DNA of 64,000 bases from contig NZ_NETJ01000005.1 in the NCBI RefSeq assembly GCF_002128405.1, positions 248,001-312,000 on the forward strand. The letters run 5' to 3'. Every line of letters starts with the position of its first letter. Within the stretch, counting starts at the first letter, position 1. The notes under the pieces were generated by a model. It worked only from the letters and a program-made list of their open reading frames with translations. It made no database searches and was not told where the DNA came from. Shown here in pieces: positions 1 through 7,468 of this stretch. The translations under genes and the position numbers were made by a program. This stretch comes from Gottfriedia solisilvae. GTDB taxonomy: Bacteria > Bacillota > Bacilli > Bacillales > Bacillaceae_G.

Positions 1-1
1 A

Positions 2-1489
2 GAAGAAAAGTTAAGCAAGGTTTGCACAGGTCTGAAATTCGGTGAAAGCTTTTTAAATAAAAATTTTGATTTATTAAGTGGTGGAGAAAAAACGACAGTA
101 GTGCTTGGGAAGCTCTTAATTAATGTTCCTGATATTTTATTACTCGATGAACCAACAAATCATTTGGATATGGATTCGATCGAATGGCTTGAGGGGTATT
201 TAAAGAACTATAAAGGAATTGTATTAATCGTTTCGCATGATCGATATTTTCTTGATAATGTAGTAAATAAAATTGTAGAAGTAGAGGACATGGAAGCCAT
301 TTCCTATAAGGGGAATTATTCATCCTTTGTTAGTCAAAAAGAGGAAAATATGAGGATTCAATTTGAGCATTTTAGAGAACAACAAAAAAAGATTAACGCT
401 ATGGAAAAGACTGTGACAGATTTAAGAGACTGGGCTATGAGAGCTGATAATAACAAGTTCTTTAAAAGAGCTGCCAGTATCCAAAAGAAACTCGATAAAA
501 TCGATAGAATTGACAAACCGGTGTTTGAAAAGAAAAATATGAAATTAGATTTTAAAGCAACGGAACGATCTGGAAAAGAGACAATTAAAGCAATAGGGTT
601 ATCAAAAAGCTATGAAGATAAAGTCATCTTTAAGGATACAAATTTAATGGTTCAATTTGGTGAAAGAGTTGGACTCATCGGATCAAATGGAAGTGGAAAA
701 ACAACTTTTTTACGGATGCTTTTAGGTGAAGAACAACCAGACACTGGTGTTGTGGAGTTAGGTGCGAATGTGAAGGTGGCATATTTACCACAGAAGATAA
801 CGTTTAAAAATGAAGAATTCACTGTACTTGAATGCTTTCGAGAAGATATTTCAATAGTCGAAGGTAAAGCAAGAGAGTATCTATCAAAATTCATGTTCTA
901 TAAGAAAAGTGTCTTCAAGAAAGTAAAGAACTTATCTGGCGGTGAAAGAATTAGGTTAAAGCTTGCAATGCTGCTTTTTCAGGATATAAATTTACTAATA
1001 CTTGATGAACCTACCAATCACCTGGATATAAAATCAATCGAAACATTTGAAGAAGCACTTGAAGATTTTAAAGGAACGATATTTTTTATTTCACATGATC
1101 GCTATTTTATTAACAAAATCGGAGACCGAGTGATAGCTGTTGAGAGCAATACTTTTAAGAGCTATCTTGGAAACTACGATGATTATAGAAATGAAAAGGA
1201 ACAATTAATACAGCATGTACAAGAGACAAAAGAGTCACAAAAAAATAATGACAAAAACAAGAAACCCATAATTCATCATAAACCATTTAAAGATGAAGTA
1301 GTCGAGGCTAAAACTTTAGCTAAAATTGAAAGTCTTGAAACGAAAATTAAAGAGTTAGATTTAGCCATGTTAGCTGAGCAAATGGATTATGAAGAGCTTA
1401 ATAAGCTTTTTTGTAGAAGACAAGATTTAAATAATGAATTAGATTCAATTATGGACTTGTGGTTGAATAGTCATGTGAATGAAAGTTGA
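2..1489 (+). CDS. ABC-F family ATPase, 5' end outside the window
   Basis: The reading frame is open from base 2, so the first ATPase domain is cut by the window edge. The visible part starts just before the first LSGGE signature (bases 77-91), then gives Walker B LLLDEPTNHLD and the switch SHDRYF. A linker follows, then a second full domain with Walker A GSNGSGKTT, LSGGER and LILDEPTNHLD, and a lysine- and glutamate-rich C-terminal tail. Two ATPase domains without membrane segments are typical of ABC-F proteins, which bind ribosomes and act in translation or antibiotic protection. The sequence alone does not separate a resistance type (Vml/Lsa/Msr) from a housekeeping type. A terminator follows directly. 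Confidence 0.9.
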   Translation, partial: EEKLSKVCTGLKFGESFLNKNFDLLSGGEKTTVVLGKLLINVPDILLLDEPTNHLDMDSIEWLEGYLKNYKGIVLIVSHDRYFLDNVVNKIVEVEDMEAISYKGNYSSFVSQKEENMRIQFEHFREQQKKINAMEKTVTDLRDWAMRADNNKFFKRAASIQKKLDKIDRIDKPVFEKKNMKLDFKATERSGKETIKAIGLSKSYEDKVIFKDTNLMVQFGERVGLIGSNGSGKTTFLRMLLGEEQPDTGVVELGANVKVAYLPQKITFKNEEFTVLECFREDISIVEGKAREYLSKFMFYKKSVFKKVKNLSGGERIRLKLAMLLFQDINLLILDEPTNHLDIKSIETFEEALEDFKGTIFFISHDRYFINKIGDRVIAVESNTFKSYLGNYDDYRNEKEQLIQHVQETKESQKNNDKNKKPIIHHKPFKDEVVEAKTLAKIESLETKIKELDLAMLAEQMDYEELNKLFCRRQDLNNELDSIMDLWLNSHVNES

Positions 1490-1531
1490 AATGTAGGATT
1501 TAATTAAAAATGAATATAGTAAGAAGCGAAG

Positions 1532-1560
1532 CCTAGAGGGAAGGTTCCTCTAGGTTTTTT
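1532..1560 (+). terminator. Terminator of the ABC-F gene
   Basis: An 8-bp perfect stem CCTAGAGG/CCTCTAGG with a 7-nt loop is followed by six T. It lies 43 bases after the stop codon. Confidence 0.9.
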
Positions 1561-1619
1561 CTTTGGTTTACAATGAGTTTTGATTTTTAATCAATTTGAA
1601 AAAATTATATGATTTAGTA

Positions 1620-1640
1620 ATTGTTTCAAATTGAAACAAT
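1620..1640. promoter_or_regulatory. Perfect 21-bp palindrome, possible operator
   Basis: ATTGTTTCAA and its exact reverse complement TTGAAACAAT flank a single A. It has no T-run, so it looks more like a dimer-binding operator than a terminator. It lies 80 bp upstream of the EamA promoter; the binding protein is unknown. Confidence 0.45.
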
Positions 1641-1719
1641 GAATTTTATGTTTGTGCGGTAAATTATATATTCCTAGAAAAAATTAAAATTTTATTGATG
1701 AATTCGTATTCATGAGAGC

Positions 1720-1748
1720 TTGAGATGTGTTATATTGATACGTATAAT
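1720..1748 (+). promoter_or_regulatory. SigA-type promoter of the EamA leader
   Basis: TTGAGA (1720-1725) and TATAAT (1743-1748) are 17 bp apart. Transcription would start near 1755, giving an untranslated leader of about 110 nt before the permease gene. Confidence 0.7.
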
Positions 1749-1754
1749 AAATTT

Positions 1755-1838
1755 CCTGACAGAAAAGTTAAGATTTTTTCTGTCCGTTTTTAACATTGAA
1801 TAAGCGAGAGAACATCATTCTGGTGATCTCTTTTTTCT
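1755..1838 (+). promoter_or_regulatory. Leader with two terminator-like hairpins, possible attenuator
   Basis: Hairpin 1 pairs GACAGAAAA (1758-1766) with TTTTCTGTC (1776-1784) and is followed by a T-run. Hairpin 2 pairs AGAGA-ACATCA with TGGTGA-TCTCT (1807-1832) and is followed by six T. Both lie between a good promoter and the permease start, so transcription could be stopped before the gene. The sequence does not match a riboswitch class that I recognise. Confidence 0.45.
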
Positions 1839-1863
1839 TTGATTAATAGTTATATAGAAAGAA

Positions 1864-2793
1864 GTGGAGAAGTTGAAAAAGCAACATATTTATCTCATCC
1901 TATTTTGTATTATGGTAGTATGGGGATTAAATGTTATAGCCACAAAGATTTTAGTGGCAAATTTTATGCCAGTTACGATGACAGCATTTCGTGTTTTTAC
2001 AGCTGGAATGAGTGTCTTTATTATTCTATTTTTATTTAAAAAAGTTCGTAAACTGACAAAAAAGGAGTTTAAATACGTCTTTTTTGCAATGTTGCTTAAT
2101 GTTGTCGCACATCATTATTTTTTATCGATCGGACTATCTCAAACTTCAGCCTCTAATGGAGGACTTATTCTTGGAATGGGTCCACTTTTAACAGCATTAT
2201 TATCTGTTTTCTTTTTGGGTAGTGTTTTGACTTTCGTAAGGATTTTAGGTGTGCTTTTTGGATTTGCTGGTGTTGCATTTATTGTTTTACAAAGCGGTGG
2301 AGGCTTCCATGGTGTATCTCACGGAGATTTCTATGTATTCTTAGCAATTTTGGCTCAAGCTGCAAGCTTCGTTTTAATTAAAAAGGTTTCTAGTACATTG
2401 GACCCACGCTTAATGACAGGTTATATGCTTGTGATGGGATCAATTATTTTATTTGGAATCAGTCAAATTGTTGAACCGAATGGAATGGCAAGCATGCTCC
2501 ATCATTCAACTGGAATATGGGCAGTTTTCTTCTCGTCTGCAATCATTGCAACAGCGATCGGTCATATGCTTTATAACTATGCACTTGGTGAAGTTGGAAC
2601 GACTGAAGCTTCTGTCTTTATAAACTTAAATCCGTTCTTTTCATTAATTGGTGCAGCACTCTTTTTAGGAGAGAAAATTGTGTTAACACAAATCATTGGA
2701 TTTGTTTTAATTTTGATTGGCGTTGTGTTTGGTTCAGGAGCATTCGAAGAAATTTCACGTAAAATAAAAAGAGATCAACAGATGCATGTTTAA
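1864..2793 (+). CDS. EamA/DMT family transporter
   Basis: A protein of about 309 residues with ten hydrophobic segments arranged as two EamA repeats, as in the drug/metabolite transporter superfamily of inner-membrane exporters of metabolites or amino acids. Typical motifs are WGLNVIATK near the N-terminus, ASNGGLILGMGPL in the first repeat and EASVFINLNPFFSLI in the second. The substrate cannot be read from the sequence. The start is uncertain: GTG at 1864 and TTG at 1873 are both possible and neither has an ideally spaced Shine-Dalgarno site. It is monocistronic, with its own promoter, structured leader and terminator. Confidence 0.88.
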   Translation: MEKLKKQHIYLILFCIMVVWGLNVIATKILVANFMPVTMTAFRVFTAGMSVFIILFLFKKVRKLTKKEFKYVFFAMLLNVVAHHYFLSIGLSQTSASNGGLILGMGPLLTALLSVFFLGSVLTFVRILGVLFGFAGVAFIVLQSGGGFHGVSHGDFYVFLAILAQAASFVLIKKVSSTLDPRLMTGYMLVMGSIILFGISQIVEPNGMASMLHHSTGIWAVFFSSAIIATAIGHMLYNYALGEVGTTEASVFINLNPFFSLIGAALFLGEKIVLTQIIGFVLILIGVVFGSGAFEEISRKIKRDQQMHV

Positions 2794-2816
2794 AAGGATG
2801 AAAATAAATTAACAGT

Positions 2817-2850
2817 AAAAGAGAAATCATTTTATGATTTCTCTTTTTTG
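2817..2850 (+). terminator. Terminator of the EamA gene
   Basis: A stem of about 13 bp, AAAAGAGAAATCA/TGATTTCTCTTTT, runs into a T-rich tract. Confidence 0.88.
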
Positions 2851-2954
2851 TTTTTTAGTTATTTTTACTTATTGATTTTTATGAAATAGGTTAGTGAAGC
2901 AAAAAAAAATATTTTGAATTTGTCCTAATATTTTGAAAAGTGAATATATATTAA

Positions 2955-2970
2955 TTGAGATTAATTTCAA
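2955..2970. promoter_or_regulatory. Weak palindrome resembling the RpiR box of this window
   Basis: TTGAGATTAATTTCAA is a palindrome with one mismatched pair. It resembles the TGAAAT-N3-ATTTCA boxes of the other amino-sugar operons, but the half-sites are one base closer. It could be a diverged operator of the chb-type operon. No convincing -35/-10 pair was found nearby. Confidence 0.25.
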
Positions 2971-2992
2971 AAGAGAGAGGGGTCATTTAAAA

Positions 2993-3010
2993 CCTAGTTA
3001 TCTTACTAGG
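2993..3010. promoter_or_regulatory. Inverted repeat in the chb operon leader
   Basis: CCTAGT (2993-2998) and ACTAGG (3005-3010) form a 6-bp inverted repeat with a 6-nt spacer and no T-run. It could be an operator or an RNA hairpin. Confidence 0.3.
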
Positions 3011-3042
3011 AATAGAGAGAGAATGATAATTTGGCTACTTTT

Positions 3043-3056
3043 TGAAAGCGTTTTCC
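3043..3056 (+). promoter_or_regulatory. cre box (CcpA site) of the chb-type operon
   Basis: TGAAAGCGTTTTCC matches the Bacillus catabolite-responsive element consensus at all but the last base. It lies 25 bases before the IIB start codon, where bound CcpA-HPr-P would act as a roadblock under glucose. Confidence 0.75.
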
Positions 3057-3080
3057 AGAATGTGAGAAAGGGGGGATTGA

Positions 3081-3386
3081 ATGAACATATTATTATGTTG
3101 TGCAGCTGGGATGTCAACGAGTTTGTTGGTTACCAAAATGGAGGCTGCTGCTAAATTAGAAGGAATTGAAGCTAAAATTTGGGCGGTTAGTGCAAATGAA
3201 GTGAAAAATCACCTTGAAGATGCGGATGTCCTACTTGTAGGGCCACAAGTTCGTTACCTGCTTCCTCAATTAAAAAAGACCGGTGAGGAAAAAGGAATTC
3301 CAGTAGATGCCATTAATCCCGTTCATTATGGGATGTGTAATGGGGCAGAGGTTTTAAAATTTGCAAAGAATCTGATAGGTTCATAA
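3081..3386 (+). CDS. PTS lactose/cellobiose-type IIB component, first operon
   Basis: A cytosolic 101-residue IIB protein that takes phosphate from IIA and passes it to sugar bound by IIC. The N-terminal loop [13 protein letters not shown] carries the phosphorylated cysteine, probably Cys7, followed by the G-M-S-T phosphate-binding loop. The length is normal for the family. It starts with ATG after AAAGGGGGG. It is the first gene of IIB-IIC-IIA-GH4-chbG and has a cre box just upstream. ChbG further down suggests N,N'-diacetylchitobiose rather than cellobiose as the sugar. Confidence 0.92.
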   Translation: MNILLCCAAGMSTSLLVTKMEAAAKLEGIEAKIWAVSANEVKNHLEDADVLLVGPQVRYLLPQLKKTGEEKGIPVDAINPVHYGMCNGAEVLKFAKNLIGS

Positions 3387-3407
3387 TTCAATATAGGGGT
3401 GATTAGT

Positions 3408-4724
3408 GTGGCCAAATTTACGCAAATGTTAGAAGAGAAGGTAATGCCAGTTGCTGGCAAAATTGCGGGTCAAAAACACTTACAAGCTTTACGTGATGGA
3501 CTAATTTTAACGATGCCTCTCATTATTGTTGGATCTATTTTCTTAATTTTAGGTTTTATTCCAATAGATAGCTATCCACAATTTATGGCAGATACATTTG
3601 GTGCTGACTGGTTAACAAAATTACTTTATCCAGTAAATGCTACGTTTGATATTATGGCTCTAATTGCAGGGTTCGGGATTGCTTACCGACTCGCGGAACA
3701 TTATAAGGTGGATCCGTTAAATGCAGGTGCAGTTTCAGTTGCAGCTTTCATTCTTTCAACTCCTTATTTTACATTGTTTACGCCAGAGGGAGCAGATGCT
3801 GCAATTCATGTTGGTGGCGTATTACCGATGGCCTTTTTAGGTAGTAAAGGATTGTTCGTTGCCATTATTATTGCCTTATTTTCAACTGAAATTTATCGCT
3901 GGGTTATCCAGAAAAATATTGTTATTAAAATGCCAGATGGTGTACCACCAAGTGTAAGTAAATCATTTGTGGCGTTATTCCCAGCATTTTTAGTCATCCT
4001 TGTTGTATGGGTTATTCGATTACTGATTGAAAAAACTTCATTCGAAACTTTACACAATGTCGTTGGAAAGCTTTTACAAGAGCCATTAGGAGCTCTAGGT
4101 GGGACTTTAGTTGGTGGATTAATTGCTGTTCTGTTAATTCAACTTTTATGGTCAACAGGTTTACATGGTGCAAGTATCGTAGGTGGAGTTATGGGACCGA
4201 TATGGTTAGCAGCAACTGATGCAAACCGTTTAGCACTACAAGCTGGTAAAGAAATGCCAGAAGTTATTACTCAACAGTTTATTGATATCTTTATTTATAT
4301 GGGCGGATCTGGCGCGACATTTGCATTTGCCATCATGATGTTACTATTTGCTCGAAGTCAGCATGCTAAGCAATTAGGTAGGCTATCAATTGGACCAGGT
4401 ATCTTCAATATTAATGAACCAATTACCTTTGGTGCTCCTGTTGTAATGAATCCACTGTTATTAATGCCATTTATTTTAGCACCATTGGCATTAGTTGTTA
4501 CAACTTATATCGGAATGACCACAGGCTTTGCGCCAAAGACTTCAGGAATTGCTATTCCATGGACTACTCCTCCTATTATTGGTGGATACCTTGCAACTGG
4601 TGGTAACTGGAGAGGTGCTGCAATGCAATTAATTAACCTTGCTGTTTCATTTGCAATCTACTACCCATTCTTTAAAATGTGGGATAAACAAAACTTTGAA
4701 ACAGAAAAATCAGCAGCTAACTAA
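3408..4724 (+). CDS. PTS lactose/cellobiose-type IIC permease, first operon
   Basis: A membrane permease of 438 residues with about ten hydrophobic segments. It binds and moves the disaccharide while IIB phosphorylates it. The N-terminus with KVMPVAGKIAGQ, the central GLHGASIVGGVMGPIW block, and FNINEPITFGAPVVMNP with the conserved NEP are typical of CelB/ChbC permeases. GTG at 3408 is preferred over the in-frame GTG at 3399, because AGGGGTG (3395-3401) is then a well-placed ribosome site. It lies 21 bases after the IIB stop. Confidence 0.93.
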   Translation: MAKFTQMLEEKVMPVAGKIAGQKHLQALRDGLILTMPLIIVGSIFLILGFIPIDSYPQFMADTFGADWLTKLLYPVNATFDIMALIAGFGIAYRLAEHYKVDPLNAGAVSVAAFILSTPYFTLFTPEGADAAIHVGGVLPMAFLGSKGLFVAIIIALFSTEIYRWVIQKNIVIKMPDGVPPSVSKSFVALFPAFLVILVVWVIRLLIEKTSFETLHNVVGKLLQEPLGALGGTLVGGLIAVLLIQLLWSTGLHGASIVGGVMGPIWLAATDANRLALQAGKEMPEVITQQFIDIFIYMGGSGATFAFAIMMLLFARSQHAKQLGRLSIGPGIFNINEPITFGAPVVMNPLLLMPFILAPLALVVTTYIGMTTGFAPKTSGIAIPWTTPPIIGGYLATGGNWRGAAMQLINLAVSFAIYYPFFKMWDKQNFETEKSAAN

Positions 4725-4737
4725 AAATAAAATACAG

Positions 4738-4759
4738 GAGCTTGCCCTATGGCAAGCTC
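4738..4759 (+). terminator. Hairpin after the IIC gene, weak terminator or processing site
   Basis: A perfect 9-bp stem GAGCTTGCC/GGCAAGCTC has a 4-nt loop. It lacks a proper T-run, so it may stabilise the IIB-IIC message or cut distal expression only partly. Confidence 0.45.
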
Positions 4760-4782
4760 TAGGTGTTTAAACAAAATAAAAT

Positions 4783-4880
4783 TCTCAGACTGAATGAAAT
4801 CGCTTGTCTTTCTAGTCGCGAAGATAGATGAAGGACGGCAACATTCAAGCTAGAAAGCGAGCGTTTTTCACCGGTCTCAG
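4783..4880. repeat. Long imperfect inverted repeat inside the chb-type operon
   Basis: About 98 bp that fold back on themselves: CTCAGAC near 4784 pairs with GTCTCAG at 4874, and TCTTTCTAG near 4807 pairs with CTAGAAAG near 4850, with interrupted pairing between. It fills most of the 222-base gap between IIC and IIA, the only large gap in the operon. It may be a small non-autonomous repeat or a structured RNA. Confidence 0.4.
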
Positions 4881-4946
4881 GAGAGTGCACTATGGCATGT
4901 TATTGACATTATGAATCTTTTAATCTAATAGAAGGCGGGAGTTCAG

Positions 4947-5270
4947 GTGACAAAAGAAGAGTTGTACAACCTTTCCTTTCAATTAATACTGCATAGTGGT
5001 AATGCTAGAAGCTTTGCAATGGAAGCTATATATGATGCAAAGGATTTACATTTCGAATTGGCTCAGGAAAAGCTTTCAGAGGCCGATCGTGAATTTAGTC
5101 AAGCACATCATTTTCAGACCCAGCTTATTCAAGCTGAAGCTGGAGGAGAGGATTTCGACATTCCGATTATTCTAATCCATGCACAAGATCATTTAATGAC
5201 AGCAATGACTTTAAAAGATTTAGCAAGAGAAATTGTTGATCTTCGTAAGGATATGAATGGTCAATCATAA
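4947..5270 (+). CDS. PTS lactose/cellobiose-type IIA component, first operon
   Basis: A cytosolic 107-residue helical protein that receives phosphate from HPr and passes it to IIB. The block HAQDHLMTA holds the family's phosphorylated histidine, His78. NARSFAMEA in the first helix and QTQLIQAEAGGE are also typical. It starts at GTG after GGCGGGAG. Twelve bases separate it from the GH4 gene. A hairpin and a long inverted repeat stand between it and IIC, so it may be expressed at a different level from IIB-IIC. Confidence 0.92.
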   Translation: MTKEELYNLSFQLILHSGNARSFAMEAIYDAKDLHFELAQEKLSEADREFSQAHHFQTQLIQAEAGGEDFDIPIILIHAQDHLMTAMTLKDLAREIVDLRKDMNGQS

Positions 5271-5282
5271 GGAGGTTACATA

Positions 5283-6614
5283 ATGAGTAAATCAATTAAA
5301 ATCACGACGATTGGTGGAGGGTCAAGTTATACACCAGAGCTTGTAGAAGGTTTTATTAAACGTTATGATGAACTACCATTACGTGAGCTTTGGCTTGTTG
5401 ATGTAGAGGAAGGTAGAGAAAAGCTAGAAATTGTAGGTGATTTGGCTAAACGTATGTTTCAAAAAGCGGGGCTACCTGTGGAGGTTCATTTAACGTTAGA
5501 TCGAAGAGCCGCATTAAAAGATGCAGACTTTGTAACAACTCAATTCCGGGTTGGCTTACTTGAAGCAAGGGCTAAAGACGAAAGAATTCCTTTGAAATAT
5601 GGTGTCCTTGGTCAAGAAACAAATGGCCCAGGAGGTTTATTTAAAGGTCTTCGAACGATTCCAGTTATTTTAGATATCGTTAAGGATATGAAAGAGCTTT
5701 GTCCAGATGCATGGCTAGTTAACTTTACAAATCCTGCAGGCATGGTGACTGAAGCTGTTCTGCGTTATACAGATCACCATAAAGTAGTTGGATTATGTAA
5801 TGTTCCAATTGGTATGGAAATGGGAATTGCAAAGCTTTTAGACGTAGAACATTCACGTGTTCGTATTGATTTTGCCGGGTTAAATCATATGGTTTATGGA
5901 TTAGATGTGTATGTAGATGGAGTGAGTGTAAAAGACAAAGTAATCGATTACTTAACTCATCCTGAAAATTCGAGCTTTGTTAAGAATATTCAAGGATATG
6001 GTTGGGAGCCAGAATTTATCAGTGCATTAGGCGTTCTACCATGTCCATACCATAATTATTATTATAAAACGCGGGAAATGGTTGCAAAGGATCTTAAGAG
6101 TGCTGAAACTGATGGCACACGTGCTGAAGTCGTTAAGAAATTGGAAGATGATTTATTTGAACTTTACAAGGATCCGAATCTTTCAATTAAGCCACCGCAA
6201 CTTGAAAAACGTGGAGGAGCTTATTATAGTGATGCTGCAGTTCGATTGATTTCATCAATTTATAATGATAAAGGTGATATTCAGCCAGTTAATACAAAAA
6301 ATAATGGTTCAATTGCGAGCATTCCAAATGATTCAGCAGTAGAAGTTAGCTGTGTCATAACGAAAGATGGACCAAAGCCAATTGTTATGGGAGATTTACC
6401 AGTTGCTGTCCGTGGACTTGTTCAACAAATTAAATCGTTCGAACGAGTTGCTTGTGAAGCAGCCGTTGAAGGGGATTACAACAAGGCAATCCTTGCGTTA
6501 ACAATTAACCCACTAGTTGCTTCAGATAAAGTTGCAAAACAAATTGTTGATGAAATGTTAGAAGCACATAAAGCACATTTACCTCAATTTTTTAATGAGG
6601 TGAAAACTCGATGA
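5283..6614 (+). CDS. GH4 family 6-phospho-beta-glycosidase, chitobiose type
   Basis: A 443-residue cytosolic enzyme of glycoside hydrolase family 4, which uses NAD+ and a divalent metal to split 6-phosphorylated disaccharides from a PTS. The N-terminal TTIGGGSSYTPELVEGF is the nucleotide-binding loop. Cys172 in GLCNVPIG and His202 in GLNHM are the expected metal ligands, and FTNPAGMVTEA lies between fold and active site. It is followed, with a 4-base overlap (ATGA), by chbG, as in E. coli chbF-chbG. The likely substrate is therefore monodeacetylated chitobiose-6-phosphate, although cellobiose-6-phosphate is not excluded. The paralogue at 15451 shares most of its sequence. Confidence 0.9.
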   Translation: MSKSIKITTIGGGSSYTPELVEGFIKRYDELPLRELWLVDVEEGREKLEIVGDLAKRMFQKAGLPVEVHLTLDRRAALKDADFVTTQFRVGLLEARAKDERIPLKYGVLGQETNGPGGLFKGLRTIPVILDIVKDMKELCPDAWLVNFTNPAGMVTEAVLRYTDHHKVVGLCNVPIGMEMGIAKLLDVEHSRVRIDFAGLNHMVYGLDVYVDGVSVKDKVIDYLTHPENSSFVKNIQGYGWEPEFISALGVLPCPYHNYYYKTREMVAKDLKSAETDGTRAEVVKKLEDDLFELYKDPNLSIKPPQLEKRGGAYYSDAAVRLISSIYNDKGDIQPVNTKNNGSIASIPNDSAVEVSCVITKDGPKPIVMGDLPVAVRGLVQQIKSFERVACEAAVEGDYNKAILALTINPLVASDKVAKQIVDEMLEAHKAHLPQFFNEVKTR

Positions 6615-7315
6615 TTAAACTAATTGTAAATGCTGATGACTTTGGTTATTCAAAAGGTATTAATTATGGGATTATTGAAGCTCATAGAAATGGAATCGTA
6701 AACTCTACGACGATGATGATGAATATGCCAGGTGTAAGTCATGCTGTAGATTTAGCGAAAGAAAATCCTAATCTGAAAGTTGGAATTCATCTAGTTCTCA
6801 CTTGTGGAAGGCCACTATTAACAGATGTACCGACTCTTGTAGATCAAAACGGATTCTTTAAAAAAAATCGTGACATACTTGAATCAAATATATCACTTGA
6901 AGAACTTGAAAGAGAATGGACAGCACAAGTTGAAAAATTTTTAGAATCAGGGCTGACATTGACGCATATCGATAGTCATCACCATGTTCATACTGTACCT
7001 AAATTTTTACCTATTGTTCAAAAACTATCAAAAAAGTATAACCTAAGTGTAAGAAGAGTATCAGATCATGCTATAGAAGGTGTACCGCCATTTAGTGATG
7101 TATTTCTTCATGAATTCTATGGTGAAGGTGCGACTTATGACTATTTTGAGAAAATAGTAACACAAGTCCAAGATGGGCAGACTGTCGAAGTTATGTGCCA
7201 TCCAGGGTATCTTGACCACGAGGTATTAAATAACTCTTCATATGCAAAAGATAGGGTTACAGAGGTTGAAATTCTAACTTCTATTAGTCTTCCAAACCAA
7301 TTTGTCTTAGCTTAA
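6611..7315 (+). CDS. chbG: ChbG/YdjC-type chitooligosaccharide deacetylase
   Basis: A 234-residue YdjC/HpnK family carbohydrate deacetylase. The N-terminal LIVNADDFGYSKGIN holds the metal-binding aspartates, and HIDSHHHVHTVPKF holds the histidine cluster. In E. coli ChbG removes one acetyl group from chitobiose-6-phosphate, and both ChbF cleavage and ChbR induction need this. The start overlaps the stop of the GH4 gene, so the two are translationally coupled. The family normally has about 235-250 residues, so the protein is complete. A terminator follows. Confidence 0.88.
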   Translation: MIKLIVNADDFGYSKGINYGIIEAHRNGIVNSTTMMMNMPGVSHAVDLAKENPNLKVGIHLVLTCGRPLLTDVPTLVDQNGFFKKNRDILESNISLEELEREWTAQVEKFLESGLTLTHIDSHHHVHTVPKFLPIVQKLSKKYNLSVRRVSDHAIEGVPPFSDVFLHEFYGEGATYDYFEKIVTQVQDGQTVEVMCHPGYLDHEVLNNSSYAKDRVTEVEILTSISLPNQFVLA

Positions 7316-7353
7316 TCTACAAAAATATGAAAAGTATCTATAAGTATAGACAA

Positions 7354-7397
7354 TAGTAAAAGAAGCATTTAGTTCATGTTTCTTTTGCTATTTTTTT
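7354..7397 (+). terminator. Terminator of the chb-type operon
   Basis: AGTAAAAGAA-G-CAT pairs with ATG-T-TTCTTTT-GCT around a 7-nt loop and is followed by ATTTTTTT. Confidence 0.8.
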
Positions 7398-7422
7398 GTT
7401 ATATTAGACTGCATTTGATCTT

Positions 7423-7461
7423 AAAAAAAATAAAACCAGCCCTTATAAAAGAGCTGGTTTT
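7423..7461 (-). terminator. Terminator of the RND gene
   Basis: On the minus strand the stem AAAACCAGC/GCTGGTTTT is followed by a long T-run (plus-strand A-run 7423-7430). It lies just after the RND stop. Confidence 0.88.
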
Positions 7462-7468
7462 TGTGACT

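Noticed and set aside
2933-3154. Frame overlapping the start of the first IIB gene
   Set aside because: It runs through the control region with its cre box and overlaps IIB in another frame; no ribosome site or family.
4903-4931. Promoter before the first IIA gene
   Set aside because: TTGACA at 4903 is good, but the -10 candidate TAATAG matches only half of the consensus.
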